47,737 nucleotides of DNA from assembly GCA_910578115.1 (NCBI GenBank), contig CAJTPO010000031.1:7443-55179 (forward strand), written 5' to 3'. Numbering within the stretch: the stretch's first letter is position 1; each line of letters begins with the position of its first letter. Both the position numbers and the translations under genes were made by a program. The notes beneath the pieces were generated by a model. It saw only the letters and a list, made by a program, of their open reading frames with translations. It searched no databases and had not been told where the DNA came from. The DNA is from an uncultured Lachnospiraceae bacterium (GTDB taxonomy: Bacteria; Bacillota; Clostridia; Lachnospirales; Lachnospiraceae). Shown one piece after another: positions 8,286-16,832 of the stretch.

Positions 8286-8897
8286 ATGAATGAGAAGTTC
8301 TTTTCTCTGCCGGAAGAGAAGCAGAAAGCAATTCTTAATGCCGGCTATCGTGTGTTTTCCCAGAATTCTTATAAGAACAGTCCCATGAGTGAGATCGCGC
8401 AGGATGCCGGCATCAGTAAATCCTTATTGTTTCATTATTTTCATAACAAAAAGGAGTTGTATCTGTTTCTGTGGGACAACTGTGCCAGACTGACCATCGA
8501 ATATCTGACCAGATACGACTGTTACAGTCATAAGGACCTGTTTGAGAGTATGGAGCGGGGCATAGCGGCGAAGCTGGAGATCGTCCGCATGTATCCGGAT
8601 GTGGCAAATTTTGCGCTCAGGGCTTTCTATGAGAAGGATCCGGAGATCAATGCTGCCGTGCAGGAGAGTTATCACAGATATTTCAACTTGAAGGCTGACG
8701 AGGCGCGGATCAATTTCGATCCGGAACAGTTTATTCCGGGGCTGGACATCTCCATGATGTACCGGGAGATGTATTGGGCATCGGAAGGGTATCTCTGGGA
8801 GATGATGCAGCGCGGGGATGCGGATATCGAACAGATGCACAGGGATTTTGCAAAGCTGCTGGAATTCTGGAAGAGCATCTATCTGCGGAAGCAGTAA
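8286..8897 (+). CDS. TetR/AcrR-family transcriptional regulator
   Basis: 203 residues. The N-terminal helix-turn-helix is clear at about 10-58 (RVFSQNSYKNSPMSEIAQDA, then GISKSLLFHYFHNKKELYLF). The C-terminal 140 residues form the variable ligand-binding and dimer domain, rich in aromatic residues. ATG 8286 follows GGAGGTG. It is the first gene of a run with an ABC ATPase and permease 100 bases downstream, the standard layout of a repressor controlling its own exporter. The inducing compound cannot be read from sequence. It may also act on the second exporter at 10918-12529, whose promoter carries a palindrome, but no matching site was seen at its own promoter. Confidence 0.9.
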   Translation: MNEKFFSLPEEKQKAILNAGYRVFSQNSYKNSPMSEIAQDAGISKSLLFHYFHNKKELYLFLWDNCARLTIEYLTRYDCYSHKDLFESMERGIAAKLEIVRMYPDVANFALRAFYEKDPEINAAVQESYHRYFNLKADEARINFDPEQFIPGLDISMMYREMYWASEGYLWEMMQRGDADIEQMHRDFAKLLEFWKSIYLRKQ

Positions 8898-8997
8898 ATC
8901 ATGAGACGGAAAAGAATATTTGACAGCGGGCAGGATCGTTCTGCAGGTTCGCCTGCGGATCAAAAATGAGCAAAACGGCATGGAAACGGAGAAAATT

Positions 8998-9864
8998 ATG
9001 GAAGCGATCAAGACAGAGAATTTGACGAAACATTATGGAAAGGCCCGGGGCATCGAGCAGATCAGTCTGACGGTCAAAGAAGGAGAATTCTTCGGCTTTA
9101 TCGGGCCAAACGGAGCCGGAAAGTCCACGACGATCCGAACATTGCTGGGACTGATCAGCCCTACGGGCGGACAGGCGGCCGTGCTGGGATTCGATATTGT
9201 GAAGGAGAAGGAAAAGATTCTGGCCGGGACCGGTTATCTGCCTTCCGAGGCCATGTTCCATCCCGGTATGCGGGTGAGGGATGTTTTGAAGTTCTCTGCC
9301 GATCTGCGCAAAAAGGACTGCCGGAAGGCGGCGGCCAGTCTCTGTGAACGGCTGCAGCTGGATACGTCACGGAAGGTGGACGAGCTTTCCTTTGGCAATC
9401 GGAAGAAGGTGGCGATCGTCTGTGCCCTGCAGCATGATCCGAAGCTGCTGATCCTGGACGAGCCGACCAGCGGCCTTGATCCGCTGATGCAGAAAGCATT
9501 TTTCGAGATTTTGCAGGAGCGGCATGAGAAAGGGACGACGGTGTTCCTGTCCAGTCATATCTTATCCGAGATACAGCATAACTGCAGCCGTGCAGCCATT
9601 ATCCGGGAGGGGAGAATCCTTGTATGCGACAGTGTGGAGGCGCTTTCTCAGAGCAATGCCAGACGGGTGACGGTTCACGGCAGTGTGGAGCTCGCGGGCT
9701 TACCGGGGGTACGTGACAGGAAGGAGTCAGAAGGGGGAATCAGTTTTCTCTACAGCGGTGAGATGAAAGCGCTGCTGCGGATGCTGGCGGCAGGAGACAT
9801 CTCGGATCTGTCTGTTTCGGAGCCGGATCTGGAAGAGATTTTTCTTCATTATTATGAGAAGTGA
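8998..9864 (+). CDS. ABC transporter ATP-binding protein (ABC-2 exporter)
   Basis: 288 residues from ATG 8998, with ACGGAGA a few bases ahead; a longer frame exists but has no better site. Walker A GPNGAGKST is at 36-44. The signature is the degenerate LSFGN followed by RKKVAIVCAL, Walker B is LLILDEPTSGLDP, and the switch motif is LSSHILSE. The C-terminal extension ending EPDLEEIFLHYYEK is typical of CcmA/NatA-like exporter ATPases. It pairs with the permease at 10048 and is probably regulated by the TetR gene before it. Likely role: export of a drug, lipid or peptide. Confidence 0.9.
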   Translation: MEAIKTENLTKHYGKARGIEQISLTVKEGEFFGFIGPNGAGKSTTIRTLLGLISPTGGQAAVLGFDIVKEKEKILAGTGYLPSEAMFHPGMRVRDVLKFSADLRKKDCRKAAASLCERLQLDTSRKVDELSFGNRKKVAIVCALQHDPKLLILDEPTSGLDPLMQKAFFEILQERHEKGTTVFLSSHILSEIQHNCSRAAIIREGRILVCDSVEALSQSNARRVTVHGSVELAGLPGVRDRKESEGGISFLYSGEMKALLRMLAAGDISDLSVSEPDLEEIFLHYYEK

Positions 9865-10047
9865 AGTTTACATAATATTGATATACATGCCTGCCTGGAT
9901 GGAAGTTTACCGCAAAATATGGGAAATTGCGATTAAATATGGTAAAGGGTTTTTGCAAAAATAAAGCATCTGAAAATGTGAGAATATTGAAAACGGGTCA
10001 ATTTACAGATCGAATTACGGATCAAAGGAAAGGGATGGTAAAATAGT

Positions 10048-10836
10048 ATGACACTGATAAAACATGAACTGCGGCAGGGCAGGCTCTCTTTGACGATCTG
10101 GACGGCGGCTGTCGGCACCCTTCTGGTAATCTGCATTTTTCTTTTTCCGGAGATGAAAGGGCAGATGGAGGGAGTCAATGATATGTTTGCTTCGATGGGA
10201 TCGTTTACGGAAGCATTCGGCATGGACAGGTTGAACTTCGGAACGCTGATCGGATTCTATGCGGTTGAGTGCGGCAATGTGCTGGGACTGGGCGGGGCAT
10301 TCTTTGCATCGCTGTGTGCGGCGGGGATGCTCAGCAAGGAGGAGAAGGACCGGACGGCGGAATTTCTGCTGACCCATCCTGTCAGCCGCAGACGGATCGT
10401 GACCGGAAAGCTGCTGGCAGTCTTCGTACAGATCATCGTCATGAATGTGATCGTTTATGTGATTTCCGTTGGTTCCATTGCGGCGGTGGGGGAGGAGATT
10501 CCCTGGAAAGAACTGAATCTGTTTCATCTGGCCTATTTCCTGTTGCAGCTGGAGCTGGCGGGAATCTGCATCGGCATCTCCGCCTTTATGAAAAAAGGCA
10601 GCGCGGGCGCAGGACTGGGGATCGCAGCGATGATGTATTTCCTCAATCTGGTGGCCAACATTACGGAGGCGGCAGAATTCCTGAAATATATCACGCCTTT
10701 TGGCTATTGTGAGGGAGCGGATATTGTGGCGGACGGATGTCTGGACGGCAGACTGGTGGTTGTGGGACTGGTATTGGGGGCAGTTGGCATTGCGGCGGCT
10801 TACCTGCAGTATTGCAGGAAGGATATTACCGTCTGA
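10048..10836 (+). CDS. ABC-2 type permease
   Basis: 262 residues with about six membrane segments. The first follows a short basic start (MTLIKHELRQGRLSLTIW). The loop SKEEKDRTAEFLLTHPVSRR is the typical ABC-2 coupling segment. It is 183 bases downstream of its ATPase; that gap has no gene, only AT-rich sequence. It is the last gene of the TetR-led unit and meets the second ABC system tail to tail, with 81 bases between. It forms the membrane channel of the exporter. Substrate unknown. Confidence 0.87.
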   Translation: MTLIKHELRQGRLSLTIWTAAVGTLLVICIFLFPEMKGQMEGVNDMFASMGSFTEAFGMDRLNFGTLIGFYAVECGNVLGLGGAFFASLCAAGMLSKEEKDRTAEFLLTHPVSRRRIVTGKLLAVFVQIIVMNVIVYVISVGSIAAVGEEIPWKELNLFHLAYFLLQLELAGICIGISAFMKKGSAGAGLGIAAMMYFLNLVANITEAAEFLKYITPFGYCEGADIVADGCLDGRLVVVGLVLGAVGIAAAYLQYCRKDITV

Positions 10837-10917
10837 TGGTTTTAACGTCCGTCGCAAATTTACTGCCACATACCATCCTGTCATAGAGGTTGAAAAACGT
10901 TGTTGATCAGCCGTCTG

Positions 10918-11718
10918 CTACAGGTGCAGATCCTTTCGGTCAAAGATCATGATCCCCAGCGCATAAAGCACAGCGGCGCCGGCCAGCAGTATGAAGATAC
11001 CCGCAGCAGCCTGGCCCTCGCCGGCAAGAATGCCGTCAGGGTTAAACAGGGTGAAGAAGGTAAAATACTTTGCTTTTTCCGCATCGCCGCCTACGTTTGC
11101 CAGCATCTGCAGTACGTACATAAAGATCGGAATCCCGGCGCCGGCCGCAACGCTGTATTTTGTATCTGAGAACAGGCAGGAAGAGAGAAAGCAGATGCTG
11201 CCGATAAACAAATGCAGGCACAGCAGGCCGCCGTTCAGCATCAAAAGAGCCGTTACATCAAGTTCTCCCGGGAAACCGCTTCCAGCACAGACCAGTTCCA
11301 GCCCCGTGCTGTAAAGAATAAGCAGCACAATACCGCTGATGAGCACTTTCATCTGCGTAAAGGCAATGGTGCGCCGCTTTACGGGAGCGGCGGTCAACAG
11401 GGCCATGGAACCCTTGTCTACATATTTTGCGATCAGGGCATTGCCGCGCAGTATGCAGAATAGCATCGGAAAGATCAACAGGATAAATCCGTAAAGATAA
11501 GATACCATAAATCCCAGAAGCGTGGCCGCATGTGCTTTCATGCCCACAGAAGCCATAAATTCCGGCATGGCTTCCACAAAACCGTCTAAAGTCTTCATCA
11601 GCTCAGGGTCGTACATGCCGATGATAATGGATACATACATGGTGATGACCGCGCCGAAAATGACCAGCAGTTTTATACTTCCTTTCATTTCGCGTTTATA
11701 CAGTGCCATGTTCAGCAT
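10918..11718 (-). CDS. ABC-2 type permease of a second exporter
   Basis: 266 residues with about six hydrophobic segments. The start MLNMALYKREMKGSIK overlaps the end of its ATPase gene by 23 bases, so the two are translationally coupled. The loop VDKGSMALLTAAPVKRR is the ABC-2 coupling loop, equivalent to the one in the permease at 10048, and the two permeases look like distant relatives. The gene ends 81 bases from that permease in convergent orientation. It probably exports a small hydrophobic or cationic compound. Nothing identifies the substrate. Confidence 0.87.
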   Translation of the reverse strand: MLNMALYKREMKGSIKLLVIFGAVITMYVSIIIGMYDPELMKTLDGFVEAMPEFMASVGMKAHAATLLGFMVSYLYGFILLIFPMLFCILRGNALIAKYVDKGSMALLTAAPVKRRTIAFTQMKVLISGIVLLILYSTGLELVCAGSGFPGELDVTALLMLNGGLLCLHLFIGSICFLSSCLFSDTKYSVAAGAGIPIFMYVLQMLANVGGDAEKAKYFTFFTLFNPDGILAGEGQAAAGIFILLAGAAVLYALGIMIFDRKDLHL

Positions 11719-12529
11719 GGGTTTCCCCTCCGTAATAATTCATAAAGATTTCTTCCAGACTCTGCTTCGTTGTAACGGTAACTTCCAGTCCATTGCATAC
11801 ACCGTTAAAATCCAGGGCAAATGCCCGGGCTTCGGCCTCGTTTCCAAGGGTTACCGTGTACCTGCGTGTATGCCGTTCCCGCAGTGCAGCGGCAGCATCC
11901 ACGGCAACCATCCTGCCGTTGCGGATGATCCCGATACGGTCACAGGTGCGCTCCACTTCCTCAAACATGTGGCTGGACATTAGGATCGTCTTGCCATGCT
12001 TTTTTTCTTCCGCGATCAGATCAATGAATCTGCTCTGCATCAGCGGGTCAAGGCCGCTGGTCGGTTCATCGAGGATGAGAATATCCGGGTCATGCATAAA
12101 GGCGGCCACGATCCCCAGTTTCTGTTTCATCCCTTTGCTCATCTTTTTGATCCTGCCTTTGGGGTCCAGGGCAAAACGTTCCAACAGTTCGTCCCTGCGG
12201 TTCAGGCTGCCGATCCTGCGGTATTCCGCGATAAATTTCAGGAATTCCGTGCCGGACATATCTTCAAAGAAGCTGATCTCACCGGGAATGTAGCCCAGTC
12301 TTGCCTGCACCTGCTCCCTTTCGTGCCAGCAATCCAGACCGTCGATGGTACAGCTTCCTGCCTTCGGCTTCAAAAATCCCATTAGATGACGTATCGTCGT
12401 CGTCTTGCCGGCGCCGTTCGGGCCCAGAAACCCGAAGGCCTCTCCCTGGTCTACGTGAAAAGATACATCAAACACGCCTTTTTGGCCGCCATAATCGCGG
12501 GTCAGGCTGTCCACTTTAATGACACTCAT
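11696..12529 (-). CDS. ABC transporter ATP-binding protein of a second exporter
   Basis: 277 residues: Walker A GPNGAGKTT at about 36-44, Q-loop near GYIPGE, signature MSKGMKQKLG, Walker B DILILDEPTSGLDP and the switch histidine in SSHMFEEVE. Fits the drug and antibiotic exporter ATPases (CcmA/BcrA group). AGGAGG stands a few bases before ATG 12529. It is first in a two-gene unit with the permease at 10918 and has a clear promoter with an operator-like palindrome. It lies just downstream of a decayed arr gene in the same direction, so resistance functions cluster here. Confidence 0.9.
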   Translation of the reverse strand: MSVIKVDSLTRDYGGQKGVFDVSFHVDQGEAFGFLGPNGAGKTTTIRHLMGFLKPKAGSCTIDGLDCWHEREQVQARLGYIPGEISFFEDMSGTEFLKFIAEYRRIGSLNRRDELLERFALDPKGRIKKMSKGMKQKLGIVAAFMHDPDILILDEPTSGLDPLMQSRFIDLIAEEKKHGKTILMSSHMFEEVERTCDRIGIIRNGRMVAVDAAAALRERHTRRYTVTLGNEAEARAFALDFNGVCNGLEVTVTTKQSLEEIFMNYYGGETHAEHGTV

Positions 12530-12579
12530 AAAAAATCCTCCTGATCGACTCTTTTCGATGGTCCTGGAAATTTACTGCA

Positions 12580-12608
12580 AGTATAACATATGTGAAATCG
12601 GTTCACAA
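12580..12608 (-). promoter_or_regulatory. Promoter with overlapping palindromic operator
   Basis: On the minus strand, TTGTGA (12603-12608) and TATACT (12580-12585) are separated by 17 bases. The palindrome TGTGAA-N5-TTCACA (12591-12607 on the plus strand) covers the -35 and spacer, the usual place for a repressor. The TetR protein encoded at 8286 is one candidate binder. Confidence 0.65.
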
Positions 12609-12615
12609 CGTGGTA

Positions 12616-12799
12616 TCAGTCGATTGCTTTTATCCCTGATGCGGAAAGTTTCTTAAGATTTTCCAGCATATTGTCTAATACTTCCGGAGAATGCCCTTCC
12701 CATCGGGTTACCTCCGCCACGATTTTCAGCGGCTGTTTGTAAATCCGCTTTTGTGCCGTGGAAGAAGGAACCCGGGCTGAATACTGTTTTTTCACTCAT
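12616..12799 (-). pseudogene. arr: Internally deleted rifampin ADP-ribosyltransferase (arr)
   Basis: Not a complete gene. From an intact ribosome site (AAGGAG) and ATG at 12799, the start reads MSEKTVFSPGSFFHGTKADL, where FHGTKADL is the hallmark of Arr, the enzyme that inactivates rifamycins by ADP-ribosylation. About 22 codons in, the frame shifts. The other frame then gives the family's C-terminus (LKIVAEVTRWEGHSPEVLDN and onward, ending SGIKAID) to a stop at 12616. Full Arr is about 135-140 residues; here about 75 from the middle are gone, including most NAD-binding residues. The protein cannot work. A second fragment of the same family lies at 30846-30920. Confidence 0.85.
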
Positions 12800-12822
12800 G
12801 AGTTTTGCTCCTTTATAATGTT

Positions 12823-13200
12823 TTATTTACTGTCAGCAATGACAGGGAACTCTTTTTTTCTACGTCTTTTTGTCAACAATACGTCTATGCGAATTAAGTT
12901 ATATCGCTGAATCATAACGCAATATAAATTATGCAATACAATGAGTAATGCAAAGATTTGAATCCACGGACGGCCTGCAAGGAATACGGCCGGTAAACAA
13001 ACCAAAACACCAAACAAATGCGTTTTTGCGTTTTTTATCAACTGGCTTTTCAGGAAAGTAATGCCTTCTTCGGAATAGTCTTTCAGAAAATAATTATCTG
13101 TGTCTGGCTTTCCTCTCCACTGGTCATATTTCTTCTTGATCTGGATAATAAATTTACGATATTGATTTACACCCAGTAAACGATATAATTTTTGCTCCAT
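12823..13200 (-). CDS. Small membrane protein, CrtO-like C-terminal motif
   Basis: 125 residues with two membrane segments (THLFGVLVCLPAVFLAG and WIQIFALLIVLHNLYCVMIQ) and a very basic end (TKRRRKKEF). GGAGCGG precedes ATG 13200. The stretch HNLYCVMIQRYN resembles the QRYNR motif near the end of CrtO-like acyltransferases and related small integral membrane proteins, but the gene is shorter than CrtO and no catalytic residues can be pointed to. It stands alone between the arr remnant and the nuclease gene. The function is unknown; the resemblance is a weak lead only. Confidence 0.6.
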   Translation of the reverse strand: MEQKLYRLLGVNQYRKFIIQIKKKYDQWRGKPDTDNYFLKDYSEEGITFLKSQLIKNAKTHLFGVLVCLPAVFLAGRPWIQIFALLIVLHNLYCVMIQRYNLIRIDVLLTKRRRKKEFPVIADSK

Positions 13201-13398
13201 AAAAACCGCTCCTTTTTATTATCAGTTCTGATTATAAGGTATTATAATTCAAAATTCAATGATGTTTACAACATTATTTCGCAAACTGCCGGACGCATGA
13301 AGAAAATGTGGAAGAATGTGACGCTGTAAGGGCGAAATAACCCTTGATTTATGTGGTCTTTTTTATACTTTAGAGGAAGAAATTTAATGTGAATTTTA

Positions 13399-13427
13399 TT
13401 GTAAAGACAAGCGGTTTTTTGTATAAT
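13399..13427 (+). promoter_or_regulatory. Promoter for the Rpn-type nuclease gene
   Basis: TTGTAA (13399-13404), a 17-base spacer and a perfect TATAAT (13422-13427), about 65 bases before the chosen TTG start. Confidence 0.65.
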
Positions 13428-13494
13428 TGAAGTGTAGCAGGAGCAGGATATATCGTATCTTATGTCACATATTTTTAGAAATCGAGGTGTTAAA

Positions 13495-14355
13495 TTGCAG
13501 AATGATACAATACAGATAGAGGAAGTCATAGCAAAGCGTACCGCAAAAAACAGCGTATTCCTTGACCTTTTTCAAAACAAGAGTTATCTGCTGAAACTGT
13601 ATAAAACGCTTCACCCAGAGGACACCACAGCGACAGAGGATTCCCTTACAGATGTAACGATTACAAATGTATTGACGGATAACCTGTATAATGATTTAGG
13701 TTTTATTGCTAATAACAAGCTGATGATACTTGTGGAGGCACAATCTACATGGACAGTGAATATTTTAGTAAGAGTTTTGCTGTATCTGGCACAAAGTTAT
13801 CACGAATATTTTCAACGTACCTGCCAAGACTATTACAAAAGCAGGAAAGTAAAAATGCCAAAACCTGAACTTTATGTGATTTTTGCTGGAAATAAAGGGC
13901 GGAAACCCGATAAAATAGCTCTGTCAAAAGAATTTTTCGAGGGTGCGGATATAGATATTGAGGTGAAAGCCAGGGTTATTTGTGAAAGCGATACAGATGA
14001 CATTATCAATCAGTACATCATTTTCTGCAAAGTTTTTAATGAGCAGACAAAGCAGCATGGAATGACGAGGAAGGCAGTTACGGAAACTATCCACATATGC
14101 AAGGACAGGAATGTCTTAAAGGAATATTTGCTTGATAGAGAAAAGGAGGTTGTGACGATTATGATGAGTTTGTTTGATAATGAACAGATTATAAAGTCGT
14201 TTATCAGAAGTGAACGGTATGATGTTGCAAAAGAAAAGGCTTTACTTATGTTGAAAAATGGAAAAATTACAGTTGATGAGATTAGTAAATTTTTCCCGGA
14301 ACTAATTGAAAGTGACATAAAAGAACTTGAAGGCGAGGTTATGCATTTGGCGTAA
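13495..14355 (+). CDS. Rpn / PD-(D/E)XK nuclease family transposase-like protein
   Basis: About 286 residues, cytoplasmic. The motif NDLGFIANNKLMILVEAQS has the spaced Asp and Glu-x-Gln of the PD-(D/E)XK core. This family is abundant in Lachnospiraceae and related to the recombination-promoting nucleases RpnA-E, which promote RecA-independent recombination and have been linked to phage defence. TTG 13495 is preferred over ATG 13462, since GAGGTG lies five bases upstream and homologues begin near MQND. The C-terminal part is charged and helical, with no recognisable partner domain. It has its own promoter and sits at the edge of the resistance and Wadjet island. Its role in this cell is not known. 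Confidence 0.82.
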   Translation: MQNDTIQIEEVIAKRTAKNSVFLDLFQNKSYLLKLYKTLHPEDTTATEDSLTDVTITNVLTDNLYNDLGFIANNKLMILVEAQSTWTVNILVRVLLYLAQSYHEYFQRTCQDYYKSRKVKMPKPELYVIFAGNKGRKPDKIALSKEFFEGADIDIEVKARVICESDTDDIINQYIIFCKVFNEQTKQHGMTRKAVTETIHICKDRNVLKEYLLDREKEVVTIMMSLFDNEQIIKSFIRSERYDVAKEKALLMLKNGKITVDEISKFFPELIESDIKELEGEVMHLA

Positions 14356-14453
14356 TTGGTAAAACGATTTGATATCAAAATAACAGCGTAAGGGCGCAGG
14401 GAATAGTAGATTGTAAACCATGCGCTTTTTTTGCAGCTAAAAGGGGCGCATAT

Positions 14454-15365
14454 ATGATTGAAATATCCAAAGCGTTGGTCGGCCGCCTTATAAAAGAACA
14501 GTTTCCACAATGGGCGAATCTGGAAATTGAACCGATGGAACACAGCGGACACGATAACAGAACATTTCACCTGGGAGAGGAAATGACTGTGCGCCTGCCA
14601 GGCGGAGAAGAATATGTCCCGCAGGTCGAAAAAGAGATGAAATGGCTTCCGGTGTTAGCCGGGAAGCTGTCTCTGCCGATTTCCTGTCCTGTTGCGCAGG
14701 GAAAGGCGGCCGGATTTTATCCGTTTCCGTGGTCGGTCAATCAGTATATTCCGGGGGAAACGTTACATAAAAATAATATCCTCGACAGCAACCAATTTGC
14801 CGCTGCACTGGCGGATTTTCTAAAAGAGCTGCAAAGTATTGATACGAAAGGCGCGCCGCCGGCAGGCGAGCATAATTTTTTCAGGGGTGCTCACCCATCT
14901 GTTTATAACGAACAGGTAATGACTGCGCTGCAGAAATTGTCCGATATTTTACCGACGTATAAAATCCGGAAGATTTGGGAAAATGCAGTTTCGACGAAAT
15001 GGGAAAAACCGCCTGTGTGGCTGCACGGCGATATTGCGCCGGGAAATCTTCTGGTGGAAGACGGCAGGCTTTGCGGCGTCATTGATTTTGGAATTATGGG
15101 GATTGGTGATCCGGCCTGTGATTATGCGATGGCCTGGACTTTTTTTGACGGCCAAAGCAGAAAGTATTTTCTGCAGGGACTTGATGCAGGAACTGTTGAC
15201 AGAGCGCGCGGATGGGCTTTATGGAAAGCGTTGATTACGTACCGTTCATCTCAGGCGTCCGTGGCGGAGAATGCGAAATACACGATCAATGAGATTATGA
15301 GCGAAAACAAAGAGTTTACAGAAGGAAAGCCCCTTAAAACCGGGATAATAGTTTGTAAACTGTAA
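14454..15365 (+). CDS. Aminoglycoside phosphotransferase (APH) family kinase
   Basis: 303 residues with the APH/choline-kinase fold. The Brenner motif HGDIAPGNLLVEDG gives the catalytic Asp and the metal-binding Asn, and IDFGIMGIGDPACD supplies the second metal Asp. The N-lobe reads MTVRLPGGEEYVPQVEKEMK, with an arginine where many kinases have lysine. This subfamily is common in Firmicutes and its true substrate is usually untested; aminoglycoside resistance should not be assumed. AAAGGGG precedes ATG 14454. The C-terminal stretch NAKYTINEIMSE recurs in a broken copy at 30992-31096. The end (EGKPLKTGIIVCKL) looks atypical and may reflect a shifted stop. Confidence 0.85.
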   Translation: MIEISKALVGRLIKEQFPQWANLEIEPMEHSGHDNRTFHLGEEMTVRLPGGEEYVPQVEKEMKWLPVLAGKLSLPISCPVAQGKAAGFYPFPWSVNQYIPGETLHKNNILDSNQFAAALADFLKELQSIDTKGAPPAGEHNFFRGAHPSVYNEQVMTALQKLSDILPTYKIRKIWENAVSTKWEKPPVWLHGDIAPGNLLVEDGRLCGVIDFGIMGIGDPACDYAMAWTFFDGQSRKYFLQGLDAGTVDRARGWALWKALITYRSSQASVAENAKYTINEIMSENKEFTEGKPLKTGIIVCKL

Positions 15366-15433
15366 AATATTTGAAATATTCAGGTTGCCGAAACCGGAGA
15401 AATAGCGGATAATAGTCTGGAACGGAGGCGCAC

Positions 15434-16816
15434 ATGTTTCAGATCATTTCAGAAAATTTTTTTGTACCGCTGGCATCGCCGAACAAAGCAGTCTATTGGG
15501 AATGTCTGGTAAAGCTGTTTACGGTCATGAGCCATCAGCTTTCTTTTGGTGTGGAAAGAGATATTCTGGTGCAGGAGCTGCAGTATTATTTTGAGCAGGA
15601 GCAGGCGGCTTCCATGGCGGAAGAGGGCTTCGACGGCAAAGGCAGCCGGGATAAGGCCAACTGGATGCTGCGGCGGTTGGAATACTATGACTGGATCGAG
15701 ATCGAGACGGACAAGAGCTATGTCCAGCGGGCCAGTTTTAAGGAATATGCGGTCAAGATCATCAGAACCCTTCTGGAGATCGAGGAAGGGAAGCAGATCG
15801 AATATCAGGGTTATATCTATACCATCTACAGTCTGGTGCGCAGCAGCACGGATAATCCGGGGATCGTGCTGCTGTCCATTCTGGAAAACACCGACATGCT
15901 GATCACAGGGTTGAAAAACCTGAATTCCGGAATAAAACACTATATAGACGAACTGACGAAATACAAGACGCCGGCAGAGATCATGAACGTGCTGTTCAAT
16001 GATTATATTGAAAATATCGTGGACAAGGCATACCATCGACTCCTGACTTCCGACAATGTGTCCAAATTCCGTCCGGAGATCGTGGAACGGCTGGAAGCGA
16101 AAAGCCGAAGCCGCGCCTATATCGAGAAGGCCAGCGCGGAGCTTGCCGGCATCCGCGAGATCACGCCGCAGCAGGCGGAGGAGCTGGTCTATCAGTATAT
16201 TCACGAGATCATAGACGCTTTTCAGAACATGGATGAGATTCTGGCGGAGATCAACCGGAAGAATACGCAGTACCAGAAAGCGGCCATCAACCGGGCGAAA
16301 TTCTATCTGATCGGCGGCGAGGACGTGAGAGGCCAGCTTAAGGAGATATTGTCTGCGGTCAATGAGAAGATCAATGCGGAGGGCCTGGAACTTGGCGGCA
16401 TCTACAGGATCACTTTCCTGGACGAGCTGGTAAAGATCTACAGCGCCGGCGTGCTGGACGAGAGGTCACTGTTCGTTCCTCTGGAAGGGAAAAAGGAATT
16501 TAAGCCGGTGGCGCTTTTTAATGAGCTGCCGGACGAGGCGCTCAGACAGGCCAAACTGCAGAAGATGATGGAGAAGATGGAGCGGGTGTTGAATCCACAG
16601 AAGATCGACCGCTATGTGCTTGACTGCCTGCAGGGCAGGGAACGGATGCTGGCCTCCGAGCTGCCGCTTGCAACCACGGAGGATTTCGTATATTTGATCT
16701 ATATCCGGCTGTACGGGCAGCGCAGGACGATGCGGTATGCGATAGAAGCGGCGGAGGATATTACGGTCAATGGCTATCGGTTTCGGGATTATGTGATCCG
16801 CAGGAAAGAGAAGTAG
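15434..16816 (+). CDS. jetA: Wadjet anti-plasmid system protein JetA
   Basis: 460 residues, mostly helical, with no transmembrane segment. It starts MFQIISENFFVPLASPNKAVYW and is the first of four tightly packed genes in the order A-B-C-D, so both sequence and place match JetA (the Wadjet JetA Pfam family, formerly a DUF). JetA is the MukF-like kleisin that bridges the two SMC heads in the complex that recognises and cleaves small circular DNA. Winged-helix-like segments at each end flank a helical middle, as expected of a kleisin. GGAGGCG precedes ATG 15434. It is 16 bases from jetB, so one operon. Assignment rests on gene order with jetC and jetD as much as on sequence. Confidence 0.9.
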   Translation: MFQIISENFFVPLASPNKAVYWECLVKLFTVMSHQLSFGVERDILVQELQYYFEQEQAASMAEEGFDGKGSRDKANWMLRRLEYYDWIEIETDKSYVQRASFKEYAVKIIRTLLEIEEGKQIEYQGYIYTIYSLVRSSTDNPGIVLLSILENTDMLITGLKNLNSGIKHYIDELTKYKTPAEIMNVLFNDYIENIVDKAYHRLLTSDNVSKFRPEIVERLEAKSRSRAYIEKASAELAGIREITPQQAEELVYQYIHEIIDAFQNMDEILAEINRKNTQYQKAAINRAKFYLIGGEDVRGQLKEILSAVNEKINAEGLELGGIYRITFLDELVKIYSAGVLDERSLFVPLEGKKEFKPVALFNELPDEALRQAKLQKMMEKMERVLNPQKIDRYVLDCLQGRERMLASELPLATTEDFVYLIYIRLYGQRRTMRYAIEAAEDITVNGYRFRDYVIRRKEK

Positions 16817-16832
16817 AAGGAGTTTTACGAGG

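Noticed and set aside
8095..8289. 64-codon plus-strand frame before the TetR gene
   Set aside because: It begins inside the promoter region, overlaps the transcribed leader and has no ribosome site.
13266..13529. 87-codon minus-strand frame overlapping the nuclease promoter
   Set aside because: It covers a good plus-strand promoter and start site and shows no recognisable family.
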